A DNA stretch of 17,216 nucleotides from DAOUJI01 sp034422875 (GCA_034422875.1 DAOUJI010000087.1:1-17216); one strand, 5' to 3'; shown: positions 6,609 to 14,342, numbered from the stretch's first letter. Numbers and translations: made by a program. Notes: generated by a model not told the origin, from the letters alone.

Positions 6609-7622
6609 TCACACCTCCCGCAGGGCGGGCAGCAGTTCGCGGGAAATCATGTCCATGCTGTGGAGGGCTGTTTCGGCAGGCATCCCCGCCCAGTGGGTAC
6701 GGATGATCAGGTGGTTGACCCCGATTTCTTCCCAGTAGGGCCGGAGTTGTTCGTAGCATTCCTCGGGTGAACCGATGATAAAGCGGTCCTCCAGCAGGTC
6801 GTCGAATGCCTGGTTGAAGGTCTCGTCCTCTGGCATGGCCTCGTCCTGGCCCCACGCCGCATAGTCCTGGTACTTGCCCGCCAGATATGGACCTGCCATC
6901 TCCAGGGCCTTCCGCCTATCTGAGCTGCAGAAGACCTCCTTGAGGCATGGGAACTCTGTGGGGAAGGGCTTGGCGAGGCGGTCCAGCTCTTCCCGGTACA
7001 AGACCATCTGCCGCTTGATGGTGGCAGTGGTGGAGTGGGGGTTTATGAACCAGTTATCGCCCAGCCGTGCAGCCCGCTTCACGGCCCGGTCGTTGTTGGC
7101 CGCGAACCATATTGGAGGGTGGGGCTTCTGGACCGGGCGGATGTTCATGTGCACTCCGTCCAGCTTGGTGACGTCGCTCTCATGGGTGACTTGGTCCTCC
7201 GTCCATAGCCGCTTCACCAGCTCCAGGCATTCCTCGAACCGGGCCACCCGCTTGCCCCTGGACACTCCGAAGGCGTCGAACTCGGTGTCGCGGTAGCCGA
7301 GGCCGACACCAAACACGAAGTTGCCCCTGCAGATAACGTCCAGCGAGGCCACGGTTTCGGCCACGTAGACTGGGTTGTGAAGGTTGAGGAGCAGGATGCC
7401 CAGACCAAGGGTCATGTCGCCAGCTTCGCCCTGCAATCTGGCCAGGAAGGGCACCAGCTGAAGCTGCTGGTTGTTGCCCTCGTTCAAGTAGTGCTGCCCT
7501 GAGAGGAGCGAGTCCCATCCGTTGTCACGGGCGTGGCGCACCATAAGGACCTGCTCGTCCAGCGCCTCCACCATGTCCTTGTCCAAATGCTGCTGGTTGG
7601 TGAGAAAAAGGCCTACCTTCAT
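6609..7622 (-). CDS. LLM class flavin-dependent oxidoreductase 2
   Basis: A 337-residue luciferase-like protein, more distant from the other two LLM proteins of the window. It shows the barrel start MKVGLFLTNQQH, SGQHYLNEG near residues 41-49, LGLGILLLNLHNPVYVAE, GVGLGYRDTEFDAFGV, RPVQKPHPPIWFAANNDRAVKRAARLGDNWF and the C-terminal IIGSPEECYEQL. These fit the F420-dependent or FMN-dependent monooxygenase branch of the family. The ATG at 7622 is chosen because GGAGA lies seven bases upstream and the protein then begins with the family's first strand; a longer form would add eight residues. It is a single gene, divergent from the adaptor gene at 7748. Its substrate is unknown. Confidence 0.92.
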   Translation of the reverse strand: MKVGLFLTNQQHLDKDMVEALDEQVLMVRHARDNGWDSLLSGQHYLNEGNNQQLQLVPFLARLQGEAGDMTLGLGILLLNLHNPVYVAETVASLDVICRGNFVFGVGLGYRDTEFDAFGVSRGKRVARFEECLELVKRLWTEDQVTHESDVTKLDGVHMNIRPVQKPHPPIWFAANNDRAVKRAARLGDNWFINPHSTTATIKRQMVLYREELDRLAKPFPTEFPCLKEVFCSSDRRKALEMAGPYLAGKYQDYAAWGQDEAMPEDETFNQAFDDLLEDRFIIGSPEECYEQLRPYWEEIGVNHLIIRTHWAGMPAETALHSMDMISRELLPALREV

Positions 7623-7635
7623 GCTTCGTCTCCAT

Positions 7636-7673
7636 CGGGTTTTCAACCCGCTGATTATATCAGGCTATGCCTG
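7636..7673. promoter_or_regulatory. Three abutting perfect inverted repeats between divergent LLM 2 and adaptor genes
   Basis: CGGGTT-TTC-AACCCG (7636-7650), CTGAT-TAT-ATCAG (7651-7663) and CAGGC-TAT-GCCTG (7661-7673) follow one another, each with a three-base centre. On the minus strand the middle one contains TATAAT (7659-7654), a possible -10 for LLM 2. The first lies in its leader, just before the ribosome binding site. Confidence 0.4.
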
Positions 7674-7747
7674 CCGCCAAACTTTAACATTGTCTTCATG
7701 GGTTTCCGTTATATTCGGTACCGCAATCGAGGACTGGAGACCTACAT

Positions 7748-9979
7748 ATGACTGGACTGTTCGAGGCGTTAAAGCTTGTAAGATTCTGGCAATGGCTAAC
7801 CTTGTTGATTGTATTTGCAGGGGCGACTGGGGGGACGTATGGCGGATATCTGTTGGTAGCCAGCCCGGACAAGGCAAGCTTGGCCGAAGACCAGCAATTT
7901 GTTCCTGTGGTACGGGACGACCTGGTCACATCTATCGCAGTGAACGGCAGCCTAGTGTTCCCAAACACCGAGTCTCTGCGATTTGACGACCAAGGAACGC
8001 TGGGAGACCTCCGTGTGATTGAAGGCGAGACAGTCGTGGCTGGTCAGCCAGTAGCCGCTTTAGATCAGGCCACGGTAGCCTCTTTGGAAAAGGACCTCGC
8101 CCAGGCACGCGTGGACATTGAAATGGCGAAGGAAGCTCTGGAAGAAATCCATAGCCCCACTACTCAGCTGGAAATAGTTGAAGCCGAATTGAAGGTCGCC
8201 AATGCCAGAGTGGCTGTCCTGGACAGCTGGGACAAGGCGCTCCAGCTCTTCACCCCTCCGACTGAGCATCAATTAGCCCAAGCTGAATCCGCCGTAGCCA
8301 AAGCACGGCTAGGGATTGATGCCGCCCAGGAAGCCTTGGACTCCTTGACCAGCGGACCAGACCAGGACACGATCGACACCCTCCTGTTTCAAATCGAGTC
8401 AGCCCAAGTTGCTTTGGACAATGCTCACCGGGACCGTTCCCTCGTCTTGGATGAATGGGACGGCAAACTAGCAGCCGCAGAGGACGCCATTAACCCGTTG
8501 GAGGACGAGTATGTCCAGTTGTTCATCAAATGGTTGGGGATAGACCAGGAACAGGTGGACGCCGATGTCGAACCGGATTCTTTGTTGGTCCAATGGCAAG
8601 TGTCCTTGGAAACCCTGTTCGACCCCGCGGTGAGGTTCTTGGACATTCGAAGAGGACGCTTGTCCCAGGGACCTCCGCCGGATGATCCGAACACTCCCTG
8701 GAGTGAGGGGGTCATCTACGCCTGGACTAACCTTTCTCCTTACGACATCCAGCCGACGTGCGACGTTGATTCCACCGACTCCAACGTCTTGTGCATCCAA
8801 GCCGAACTTTCTGACGCCTGGGATAAGCTGGAATCAGCCCGCGCCGACCTCCATACGTTGCAAACTCAAGCAGAAAAAGCCAACGCTAATGCAGAAAACT
8901 CTGTGGCCAGAGCCGATGAATCTCTACAGGAAGCCGTAGACAAACTGGAGGGGCTCGAAACTGAAGCCGATGCTGTGGAAGTGGAAAGCAACGTGAAGGA
9001 GATAGGGCTGGCCAAGGCGAGTTTCGATGAGGCCGAGGCTGAACTGGCCGATCTGCAAGAACGTGTCTCCCTGGCGCTTGTCATGGAAGAACGGGGCGCC
9101 AACCTGACGACTGGTGAAGGAATCCATGTGTCCATGCTTCCCATGGACTACATGAGCGAATCGATGGCCTTGGAAGCGTTGGCAGGCCTTAAAGACGTTG
9201 AACTGGCGGAAGCCAAACTGTTCGATGCTGAGGAGTCGCTGACCGAGTTGATCAACACCGCACCAGACTTCCAACTTGTCGCTCTTGAGGAGGCTGAATT
9301 AACTGCTGCTGAGTTGGACCTGGACACAGCCCAACAACGGATTGAACGAGCGGTCCTAACGTCTCCAATCAGCGGCGTGGTGACTGAAATCAACGCGGAC
9401 GTGGGTGAAAACGTCGGCCCTAACACCACGATAATGACCGTGGTGGACTCCACCGTAGTAGAGGTGGATGGCGTGGTGGACGAGATAGACGTTCTGTCGA
9501 TACAACTCGGCGCAGCAGCCAGCGTCACGATGGACGCCCTGCCGGGCCAGTTCCTACCTGGAACTGTCTCTTACATATCTTCAGAGGCCGACAACCAGCA
9601 GGGCATCGTGACCTATCAGGTCGGCATACGGGTAGATGTCCCTTCAGGAATCACTGTACGTGAAGGCCTTACTGCTATTGCCCAGTTGGTGTTGAGTTCC
9701 GAACCCGATGTGCTCCTTATCCCATTGCAGGCGGTCCGGGGGAGCTTTAGTCAACCGACAACGCTGGTCTTCCAGGATGGGGTCCTGGCAGAGAAAGCCA
9801 TTGCCACAGGCGCAAGCGACGACTTTTGGGTCGTGGTGGAGCAAGGACTTGTAGAAGGTGAGCTTGTTGTAATGGAGGGGGGAGGCACGTCCAACGTGGG
9901 ATTCTTTGGAGGCGGACTCGGAGGAGGAGCCGGGTTTGGCGGCCTCCGTGGGCCGCTAGGCGGCGGAGGCAGACCGTGA
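7748..9979 (+). CDS. HlyD/MacA-like membrane fusion (adaptor) protein, very long
   Basis: A 743-residue adaptor for the ABC transporter encoded next to it. A single membrane anchor lies at 14-37. The two halves of the lipoyl-like domain are at about 78-106 (ending VIEGETVVAGQPVAALD) and 534-567 (TSPISGVVTEINADVGENV), and the beta-barrel and membrane-proximal domains follow to about 710. The region between the lipoyl halves is some 430 residues of Ala/Glu-rich helices with heptad character. It includes a less regular stretch at 250-350 with two cysteines (338 and 349). Monoderm adaptors of this family are usually about 350-450 residues long. The tail from 711 is glycine-rich and ends GGGGRP. 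GGAGA precedes the ATG. Its stop overlaps the ATPase start by four bases (GTGA). The role, coupling an ABC transporter to export across the envelope, is inferred from family and operon. Confidence 0.88.
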   Translation: MTGLFEALKLVRFWQWLTLLIVFAGATGGTYGGYLLVASPDKASLAEDQQFVPVVRDDLVTSIAVNGSLVFPNTESLRFDDQGTLGDLRVIEGETVVAGQPVAALDQATVASLEKDLAQARVDIEMAKEALEEIHSPTTQLEIVEAELKVANARVAVLDSWDKALQLFTPPTEHQLAQAESAVAKARLGIDAAQEALDSLTSGPDQDTIDTLLFQIESAQVALDNAHRDRSLVLDEWDGKLAAAEDAINPLEDEYVQLFIKWLGIDQEQVDADVEPDSLLVQWQVSLETLFDPAVRFLDIRRGRLSQGPPPDDPNTPWSEGVIYAWTNLSPYDIQPTCDVDSTDSNVLCIQAELSDAWDKLESARADLHTLQTQAEKANANAENSVARADESLQEAVDKLEGLETEADAVEVESNVKEIGLAKASFDEAEAELADLQERVSLALVMEERGANLTTGEGIHVSMLPMDYMSESMALEALAGLKDVELAEAKLFDAEESLTELINTAPDFQLVALEEAELTAAELDLDTAQQRIERAVLTSPISGVVTEINADVGENVGPNTTIMTVVDSTVVEVDGVVDEIDVLSIQLGAAASVTMDALPGQFLPGTVSYISSEADNQQGIVTYQVGIRVDVPSGITVREGLTAIAQLVLSSEPDVLLIPLQAVRGSFSQPTTLVFQDGVLAEKAIATGASDDFWVVVEQGLVEGELVVMEGGGTSNVGFFGGGLGGGAGFGGLRGPLGGGGRP

Positions 9980-10680
9980 TCCGTCTAGAAGAGGTCACTA
10001 AGGTCTACTCTATGGGCGCTGTGGACGTCGCCGCTCTTAGAGGTGTGTCGCTCACGGTGGAGACAGGCGAGATGGTTGCCGTCATCGGGCCCTCAGGGTC
10101 GGGCAAGTCCACCCTAATGAACCTGATGGGATGCCTGGATGTCCCTACGTCGGGCCGTTGCTTCATCGGAGATGAAGAGGTGGGTCTTCTGGGAGATGAT
10201 CGGTTAGCCGGCATACGCAACAAGAAGATAGGATTCGTGTTCCAGACCTATAACCTCCTGCCCCGCGCTTCAGCATTATCCAACGTGGAACTGCCTCTGT
10301 TGTACGGCGCTGAACCCAACCGCAGGAGGCGATCGAGGGAAGCGCTGGAACGAGTCGGGCTGGGAGACCGGACAGACCACAAGCCCTCTCAACTTTCAGG
10401 GGGCCAGCAGCAACGAGTCGGCATTGCAAGGGCCCTGGTAAAGAACCCTCCGATAATCTTGGCCGACGAGCCCACCGGGAACCTGGACAGCGAGTCCAGC
10501 CGCGAAATCATGGACATCCTACATGCTCTGAACCGCGACGAGGGACATACCGTGATAATCGTGACCCACGAGCCCGACATCGCTTCCCAGACCGACAGAG
10601 TCATATCCATGTTGGACGGTCTCGTGGTCAGCGACAATATGACGGCGGACTCGGGCAGCAACGAGGCGACGGCCCCATGA
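9976..10680 (+). CDS. ABC transporter ATP-binding protein, MacB/LolD type
   Basis: A 234-residue ATPase with all expected motifs: Walker A GPSGSGKST (38-46), Q-loop Gln90 in FVFQTYNLLPR, signature LSGGQQQR (140-147), Walker B IILADEPTGNLD (160-171) and switch histidine 198. The sequence is typical of the family that powers MacB, LolCDE and FtsEX-type transporters, which move substrates by mechanotransmission. The start is GTG, and GTGA overlaps the stop of the adaptor gene; its own TGA overlaps the ATG of the permease (ATGA). These overlaps imply tight translational coupling and fixed stoichiometry. Substrate is not predictable from the ATPase. Confidence 0.96.
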   Translation: MIRLEEVTKVYSMGAVDVAALRGVSLTVETGEMVAVIGPSGSGKSTLMNLMGCLDVPTSGRCFIGDEEVGLLGDDRLAGIRNKKIGFVFQTYNLLPRASALSNVELPLLYGAEPNRRRRSREALERVGLGDRTDHKPSQLSGGQQQRVGIARALVKNPPIILADEPTGNLDSESSREIMDILHALNRDEGHTVIIVTHEPDIASQTDRVISMLDGLVVSDNMTADSGSNEATAP

Positions 10681-11897
10681 CGCCTCACGCCGTAATCGCC
10701 ACGGCCCTGATTTCCCTGGGAGCCAACAAGCTCAGGGCGGGACTGACCTTGTTGGGCATCGTGATAGGCGTCGCCGCCTTCATCACGTTAATGGCAATAG
10801 GGCGGGGAGCCCAGGAACAAATCACATCCCGAATCGAATCTCTCGGGTCTAACCTGTTATTTGTAACCGCCGCGTTCAACTTTGACGGATCATCGGCTTT
10901 AACCTTGGAAGACGCCGAAGCTCTCCTGGACCCTGTGTTCGCCCCGGCGGTAGCCGCTGTTTCCCCTGAGATTAACACGTCCGGTCAAATCGTGTACGGG
11001 AGATTGAACACAGGCGGCCAGATCATAGGAGTTGCCCCCAGCTACGAATCGGTGCGTTTGTCCCCTGTGGCCTCCGGCCAGTTCATCTCGCAGCAGCATT
11101 TGGACAACCGTTCCACGGTGGCTGTGTTGGGCTCCCAAATAGCACAGGATCTGTTCGGCCTCAGGGACCCGGTTGGCCAGGCGATACGCATCGGCGGCCG
11201 CCAGTTCTGGGTGATTGGAGTGCTGGAGAGCAAGGGCGGAACGGGCTTCGGCAGCGTAGATTCTCAGGTGTTGGTCCCCATTACTACGGCCTACTATCGG
11301 CTTAGCTCTCAGCGGACCCCCCAGGGAGGAGTTTCAGTCCAGACGATAACCGCCCAGGTGGTTGACGCTGAGTCGATGGACGAGGCTACGAGGCAAATCG
11401 AGACACTGATACGGCTGCGGCACAGAATCACTGGGGAGAACGATTTCACCATCGTTAGTCAACAGGAGGTCATTGAGACCCTGGAGGAAACCACCGAGAC
11501 CTTCGTAATATTTCTGGGCGCTATCGCAGGAATTTCCCTGCTGGTGGGCGGCATCGGAATCATGAACATCATGCTGGTGTCCGTCACCGAACGCACCAGG
11601 GAGATAGGCATACGCAAGGCGGTGGGCGCCAAACGGAGGGACATCCTGTTCCAGTTTATGTCGGAGGCCACCATCCTCAGCATAGGCGGAGGCGGAGTAG
11701 GAGTCCTTCTGGGGTTGGTCCTGTCCAACGTGCTGGACGGAGTTACATTGGGCAACCAGGCTTTCGAGACAGTCACCAGCGGCGACATCCCTGTATTGGC
11801 GCTGATAGTCTCCGCGGCCATAGGGCTTTTTTTCGGCATCTACCCAGCGGTGCGGGCATCGAGGCTCCATCCCATCGAGGCCCTGAGGTATGAGTAG
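10677..11897 (+). CDS. ABC transporter permease, MacB/FtsX type
   Basis: A 406-residue permease with the MacB topology: one membrane helix near 22-44, a large extracytoplasmic MacB_PCD-type domain to about 270, then three helices near 276-299, 330-354 and 370-392. Conserved family motifs are SVTERTREIGIRKAVGAKRRDI after the second helix and the ending ASRLHPIEALRYE. The length is close to that of monoderm YknZ-like permeases. It starts within the stop of the ATPase gene (ATGA). Together with the adaptor and ATPase it forms a complete MacAB/YknXYZ-like system. Such systems export peptides, lipids, siderophores or antibiotics; which applies here is unknown. Confidence 0.95.
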   Translation: MTPHAVIATALISLGANKLRAGLTLLGIVIGVAAFITLMAIGRGAQEQITSRIESLGSNLLFVTAAFNFDGSSALTLEDAEALLDPVFAPAVAAVSPEINTSGQIVYGRLNTGGQIIGVAPSYESVRLSPVASGQFISQQHLDNRSTVAVLGSQIAQDLFGLRDPVGQAIRIGGRQFWVIGVLESKGGTGFGSVDSQVLVPITTAYYRLSSQRTPQGGVSVQTITAQVVDAESMDEATRQIETLIRLRHRITGENDFTIVSQQEVIETLEETTETFVIFLGAIAGISLLVGGIGIMNIMLVSVTERTREIGIRKAVGAKRRDILFQFMSEATILSIGGGGVGVLLGLVLSNVLDGVTLGNQAFETVTSGDIPVLALIVSAAIGLFFGIYPAVRASRLHPIEALRYE

Positions 11898-11918
11898 AGC
11901 TTATTGAAGGGGGAGCAC

Positions 11919-12947
11919 GTGACCAATAGGACTTTGTTGTTGCTGGTTATAGCGGCGCTGATAATTGGCGGAGGTCTGGGAGGAATTCTAGTTGTGTTTC
12001 TCCCTTCGGACGAGGAGAGCGAAAATCTCACCATGTCCCCTGCCGGGCTTCCCCAACCGGGCGCCGGATTGATTAGCAGTCAGGTTGAAGGAGATGCGCC
12101 TTCCTTGCAGAGTCTCCAGGAGCTGGGGGAAAGGGTTCAAGCCGGTGAGGCGGAGCCTGAAGAACTCCAGGCGGAACTTCAACAACTCCGACAGCGATTT
12201 GCTCAACAAGGCGGGGCCGTCGGAAGTCAGTTGGATCAAGCCAGTGGAGGTGTCGGCGCTGGACTCGGCAGCTCGGTGACAGGAGTGGTGGAGTCCATGG
12301 ACGGTGGTATTTTGGCCCTGGCCACTCCCGTCGGACCGCTTCAAGCCACAGTAGGGGATAACACAGCCGTAACCGCACTCTGGGAAGAAGAGGGGACATT
12401 CGACGACCTGACAACCGGTGTTCAAGTGAGGCTAGTGGTGGAACCCAATGACGATGGATCGATGAACGTCGCCAGCGTTTTCGTGCTCCCAGAGGACATC
12501 GATTTGCCTGTGGGAGCCGGATTCGGAGGTCGGTCGGGGGGAAGGGGCGGCGGACAGGGAGCTTTCGGCGGCGGACAAGGGGGTTTCGGCGGAGAAGGCG
12601 CTGGTCAACAGCCGAACGCAGGTCTAGCGCTTCGCGGAGCGGCAGCGGCAGGCGGTCTGACTGGGGTCATAGAGTCCTCGGAGGGTGGAGTTCTGGCCGT
12701 TAGCACACCAATTGGTTCCATCGAGATCCCCGACGATGATGACTTGGCTGTCACTATCGTCTCTGGGAACGCCGGTGATTTGGAGGACCTCACCACCGGT
12801 CTGACCGTGTTGGTTTCACTGGAGCCCAACGACGACGGCGCGCTGGAAGCGATCAGCGTCACCATAGCTCCAGAAGGGAGCCAACTGCCTCTTGGAGGCG
12901 GTTTCGGAGGAGCGATCGGATTTGGCGGCGGATTGGGAAGGCCATAG
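11919..12947 (+). CDS. Membrane-anchored protein with two DUF5666-like repeats and glycine-rich linkers
   Basis: A 342-residue extracytoplasmic protein and the fourth gene of the exporter operon, 21 bases after the permease. The GTG start is chosen because AAGGGGGAG sits directly before it; an in-frame TTG 15 bases upstream would leave that site inside the gene. A signal anchor is at about 4-29, followed by a Gln/Glu-rich helix at 62-96. Two homologous domains of about 80 residues follow, at 120-200 and 246-325, each running from TGV(V/I)ES through (L/I)TTG and EPNDDG to LPxGxGFGG. They resemble DUF5666 (OB-like) domains. Between them lies a Gly/Gln/Phe-rich linker (202-230), and the protein ends GGGLGRP, much like the adaptor protein of the same operon. 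Accessory function is inferred from operon position; no activity is known. Confidence 0.8.
   Translation: MTNRTLLLLVIAALIIGGGLGGILVVFLPSDEESENLTMSPAGLPQPGAGLISSQVEGDAPSLQSLQELGERVQAGEAEPEELQAELQQLRQRFAQQGGAVGSQLDQASGGVGAGLGSSVTGVVESMDGGILALATPVGPLQATVGDNTAVTALWEEEGTFDDLTTGVQVRLVVEPNDDGSMNVASVFVLPEDIDLPVGAGFGGRSGGRGGGQGAFGGGQGGFGGEGAGQQPNAGLALRGAAAAGGLTGVIESSEGGVLAVSTPIGSIEIPDDDDLAVTIVSGNAGDLEDLTTGLTVLVSLEPNDDGALEAISVTIAPEGSQLPLGGGFGGAIGFGGGLGRP
12546..12587 (+). repeat. Two-copy 21-base tandem repeat inside the DUF5666-like gene
   Basis: Units at 12546-12566 and 12567-12587 match at 18 of 21 positions and keep the reading frame. Each encodes a seven-residue block of the GGGQGxF type in the linker between the two domains. 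This is probably a slippage or unequal-exchange product that lengthens the linker. Confidence 0.8.
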
Positions 12948-12948
12948 A

Positions 12949-12974
12949 CCCTTCGACAGGCTCAGGGCGAACGG
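12949..12974 (+). repeat. REP-like hairpin, left copy
   Basis: CCCT (12949-12952) pairs with AGGG (12964-12967) around an 11-base loop TCGACAGGCTC, followed by a CGAACGG tail. It begins two bases after the stop codon of the exporter operon. It belongs to a repeat type that I recognise as common in many environmental bacterial genomes, where translated copies read ALSLSKG. It could also stabilise the 3' end of the mRNA. Confidence 0.75.
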
Positions 12975-13045
12975 GGTGAGAGATGGGTTTTCGCTGTCCC
13001 GTTCGACTGGCAGCAGTTTCTTTCTATCCCGTTCTTGGTGAGAGT

Positions 13046-13351
13046 TCACGTTTCCGTTAGTGGTGAGCTTGTCGAACCACCTCTGGCAAGCCTTTGTGAT
13101 TTTGCCCAATCACCACGAATCAGTGCATCCTTCTTCACACACGACCAACCCTTGATCTGGCGTTCCCTCGCAAGAGCATCCAACCCGGTGGGAAAAGACT
13201 CCGAGAACACCCGTCCAACCGGTCTCCTGGTCGACGTATAACCTCCCACGGCTCCCAACGCATGAGCAGCCATTCTGGTTTCTAGATTATCAGTGTGTCC
13301 CGTGTAATACGAACCATCGGAACACAGGAGGATGTACACGTAAAAGGGCAA
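13046..13351 (-). CDS. GIY-YIG nuclease domain protein (UPF0213/COG2827-like)
   Basis: A 101-residue single-domain GIY-YIG protein. The two-part motif is seen as YVYILLCSDGSYYTGHTDNLETR (4-26), where YVY and YTG are the usual variants in small family members. It is followed by ARERQIKGW (61-69), which carries the likely catalytic Glu63, and KKDALIRGDW (73-82). The start is TTG with only a weak GAGA upstream; this is preferred because the next codons give the family N-terminus. The last 11 or so residues (GGSTSSPLTET) are encoded by the right REP-like hairpin, so the domain proper ends near residue 90. Cellular role is not established for this group; such proteins cut DNA or act in repair. Its physical link to the repeat is notable. 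Confidence 0.85.
   Translation of the reverse strand: MPFYVYILLCSDGSYYTGHTDNLETRMAAHALGAVGGYTSTRRPVGRVFSESFPTGLDALARERQIKGWSCVKKDALIRGDWAKSQRLARGGSTSSPLTET
13054..13080 (-). repeat. REP-like hairpin, right (inverted) copy
   Basis: On the minus strand GTGGT (13080-13076) pairs with ACCAC (13064-13060) around an 11-base loop TCGACAAGCTC, followed by a TAACGG tail. Loop and tail match the left copy (loop 10 of 11), while the stem sequence differs but still pairs. It lies in opposite orientation, 79 bases from the left copy, and inside the last codons of the GIY-YIG gene. Confidence 0.75.
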
Positions 13352-13395
13352 AGAAGTCTCGTAACCCGTTGTTCCTAATCGAGAATGCTGCGCCG

Positions 13396-14214
13396 CTAGT
13401 TTCCGCCCTCCAGGCCGAACACACGGCGGATGTTCCGGTGGAGTATGTTCGCCTTGTCATCGTCGCTGATGTTGGCGTCCAGTATCTCGTCCAGAATCGG
13501 AGGCCTCTTGGGATCGGGGCGGTCCGCGTATGACGGGCCTACGGCAAAGGTGATGTTCCTTGACCCGTGATTCTTCACCCAACTGTCGATTTCTATCCGC
13601 GTCGGGCCTCCCACGTCCCACACCACGTTGGGAGTAAGCTCGGCCAGGTACTCCAGGTATCCGGTGCCGCCGTGGGTGAAGAAGGCGTCCAAGGCCACGA
13701 AGTTTACTTCAGGGAACTCCTGGGCCAGCTTCTGAAGCCTCCAGGGAGCTTCCAAACCTGACTCGGAGTTGGTGTGGAAGATGGCCGCCATGCCCAAGTC
13801 GGACATTTTGCGGAGAATAGGCCGCATCCATACATTGTCAATGAAGCATCCTTGAAACCTGTGGTGCCAGCTAACGGCATCCAGCTTCAATTCATGCTTG
13901 ATCCGGTCGATTTCCTCCAGGCTCCTCTCGCCGTGGGTAGGTTCCACGGTGCCGGCGACGATGCCGAAATGGGCAGGGTCCATATTCCGGTACTCCGCCA
14001 TGCCGTCGTTGACACGCATGGTGTCTTTAATGCCGTCGGGCTTGAGGTAGCCGTGGGCTGGCTGTATAACGGCCCAGTCGATTCCCTGAGCCTTAAGACC
14101 AGCCGCTCTCCGCTGTTGCTCTTCTTGCAGTCCGAGTGAAGACCCGCCGAAGCCCCCGTCTCCCAGGATATTGCTAAGGTCTCCGATGTGCTGGTGGGCG
14201 TCTATGACTTCCAT
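13396..14214 (-). CDS. Amidohydrolase family protein (amidohydrolase_2), incomplete metal site
   Basis: A 272-residue TIM-barrel protein of the amidohydrolase_2 family, which includes decarboxylases and lactone or amide hydrolases. It starts with the metal motif DAHQH (5-9, His7 and His9) and keeps FHTNS with His147. The next usual position, LAHLGG, reads VALDAFFTHGG (173-183), and the usual GSDxP near the end reads VGPSYADRPDP (225-235), so the standard fourth histidine and the catalytic aspartate are not where expected. Asp176 or Asp231 could substitute. The C-terminal helix NILHRNIRRVFGL is family-typical. GAGGAGG lies just upstream of the ATG. It is 44 bases beyond the start of the GIY-YIG gene on the same strand. 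Substrate is unknown, but proximity to LLM oxidoreductases fits aromatic or cyclic compound breakdown. Confidence 0.85.
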   Translation of the reverse strand: MEVIDAHQHIGDLSNILGDGGFGGSSLGLQEEQQRRAAGLKAQGIDWAVIQPAHGYLKPDGIKDTMRVNDGMAEYRNMDPAHFGIVAGTVEPTHGERSLEEIDRIKHELKLDAVSWHHRFQGCFIDNVWMRPILRKMSDLGMAAIFHTNSESGLEAPWRLQKLAQEFPEVNFVALDAFFTHGGTGYLEYLAELTPNVVWDVGGPTRIEIDSWVKNHGSRNITFAVGPSYADRPDPKRPPILDEILDANISDDDKANILHRNIRRVFGLEGGN

Positions 14215-14342
14215 ACTTCTTCCTCCTCAAGCTGTGCGGGCGCCGCCTCAGGACTCACGCAGCACGAGCCTGTCTAATTTGCCGCACCATGATATACCTT
14301 TACCTCAATCTCTGCACGAGCGCAGCCAGCCACAAAGAGAAG

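Noticed and set aside
12816..13109. A 97-codon minus-strand frame crossing the REP-like repeat
   Set aside because: It only reads through the repeat (giving the well-known ALSLSKG type peptide) and into the end of the DUF5666-like gene; there is no independent coding evidence.
13035..13241. A 68-codon plus-strand frame opposite the GIY-YIG gene
   Set aside because: Its beginning is the translated hairpin repeat, and the GIY-YIG motifs on the other strand account for the region.
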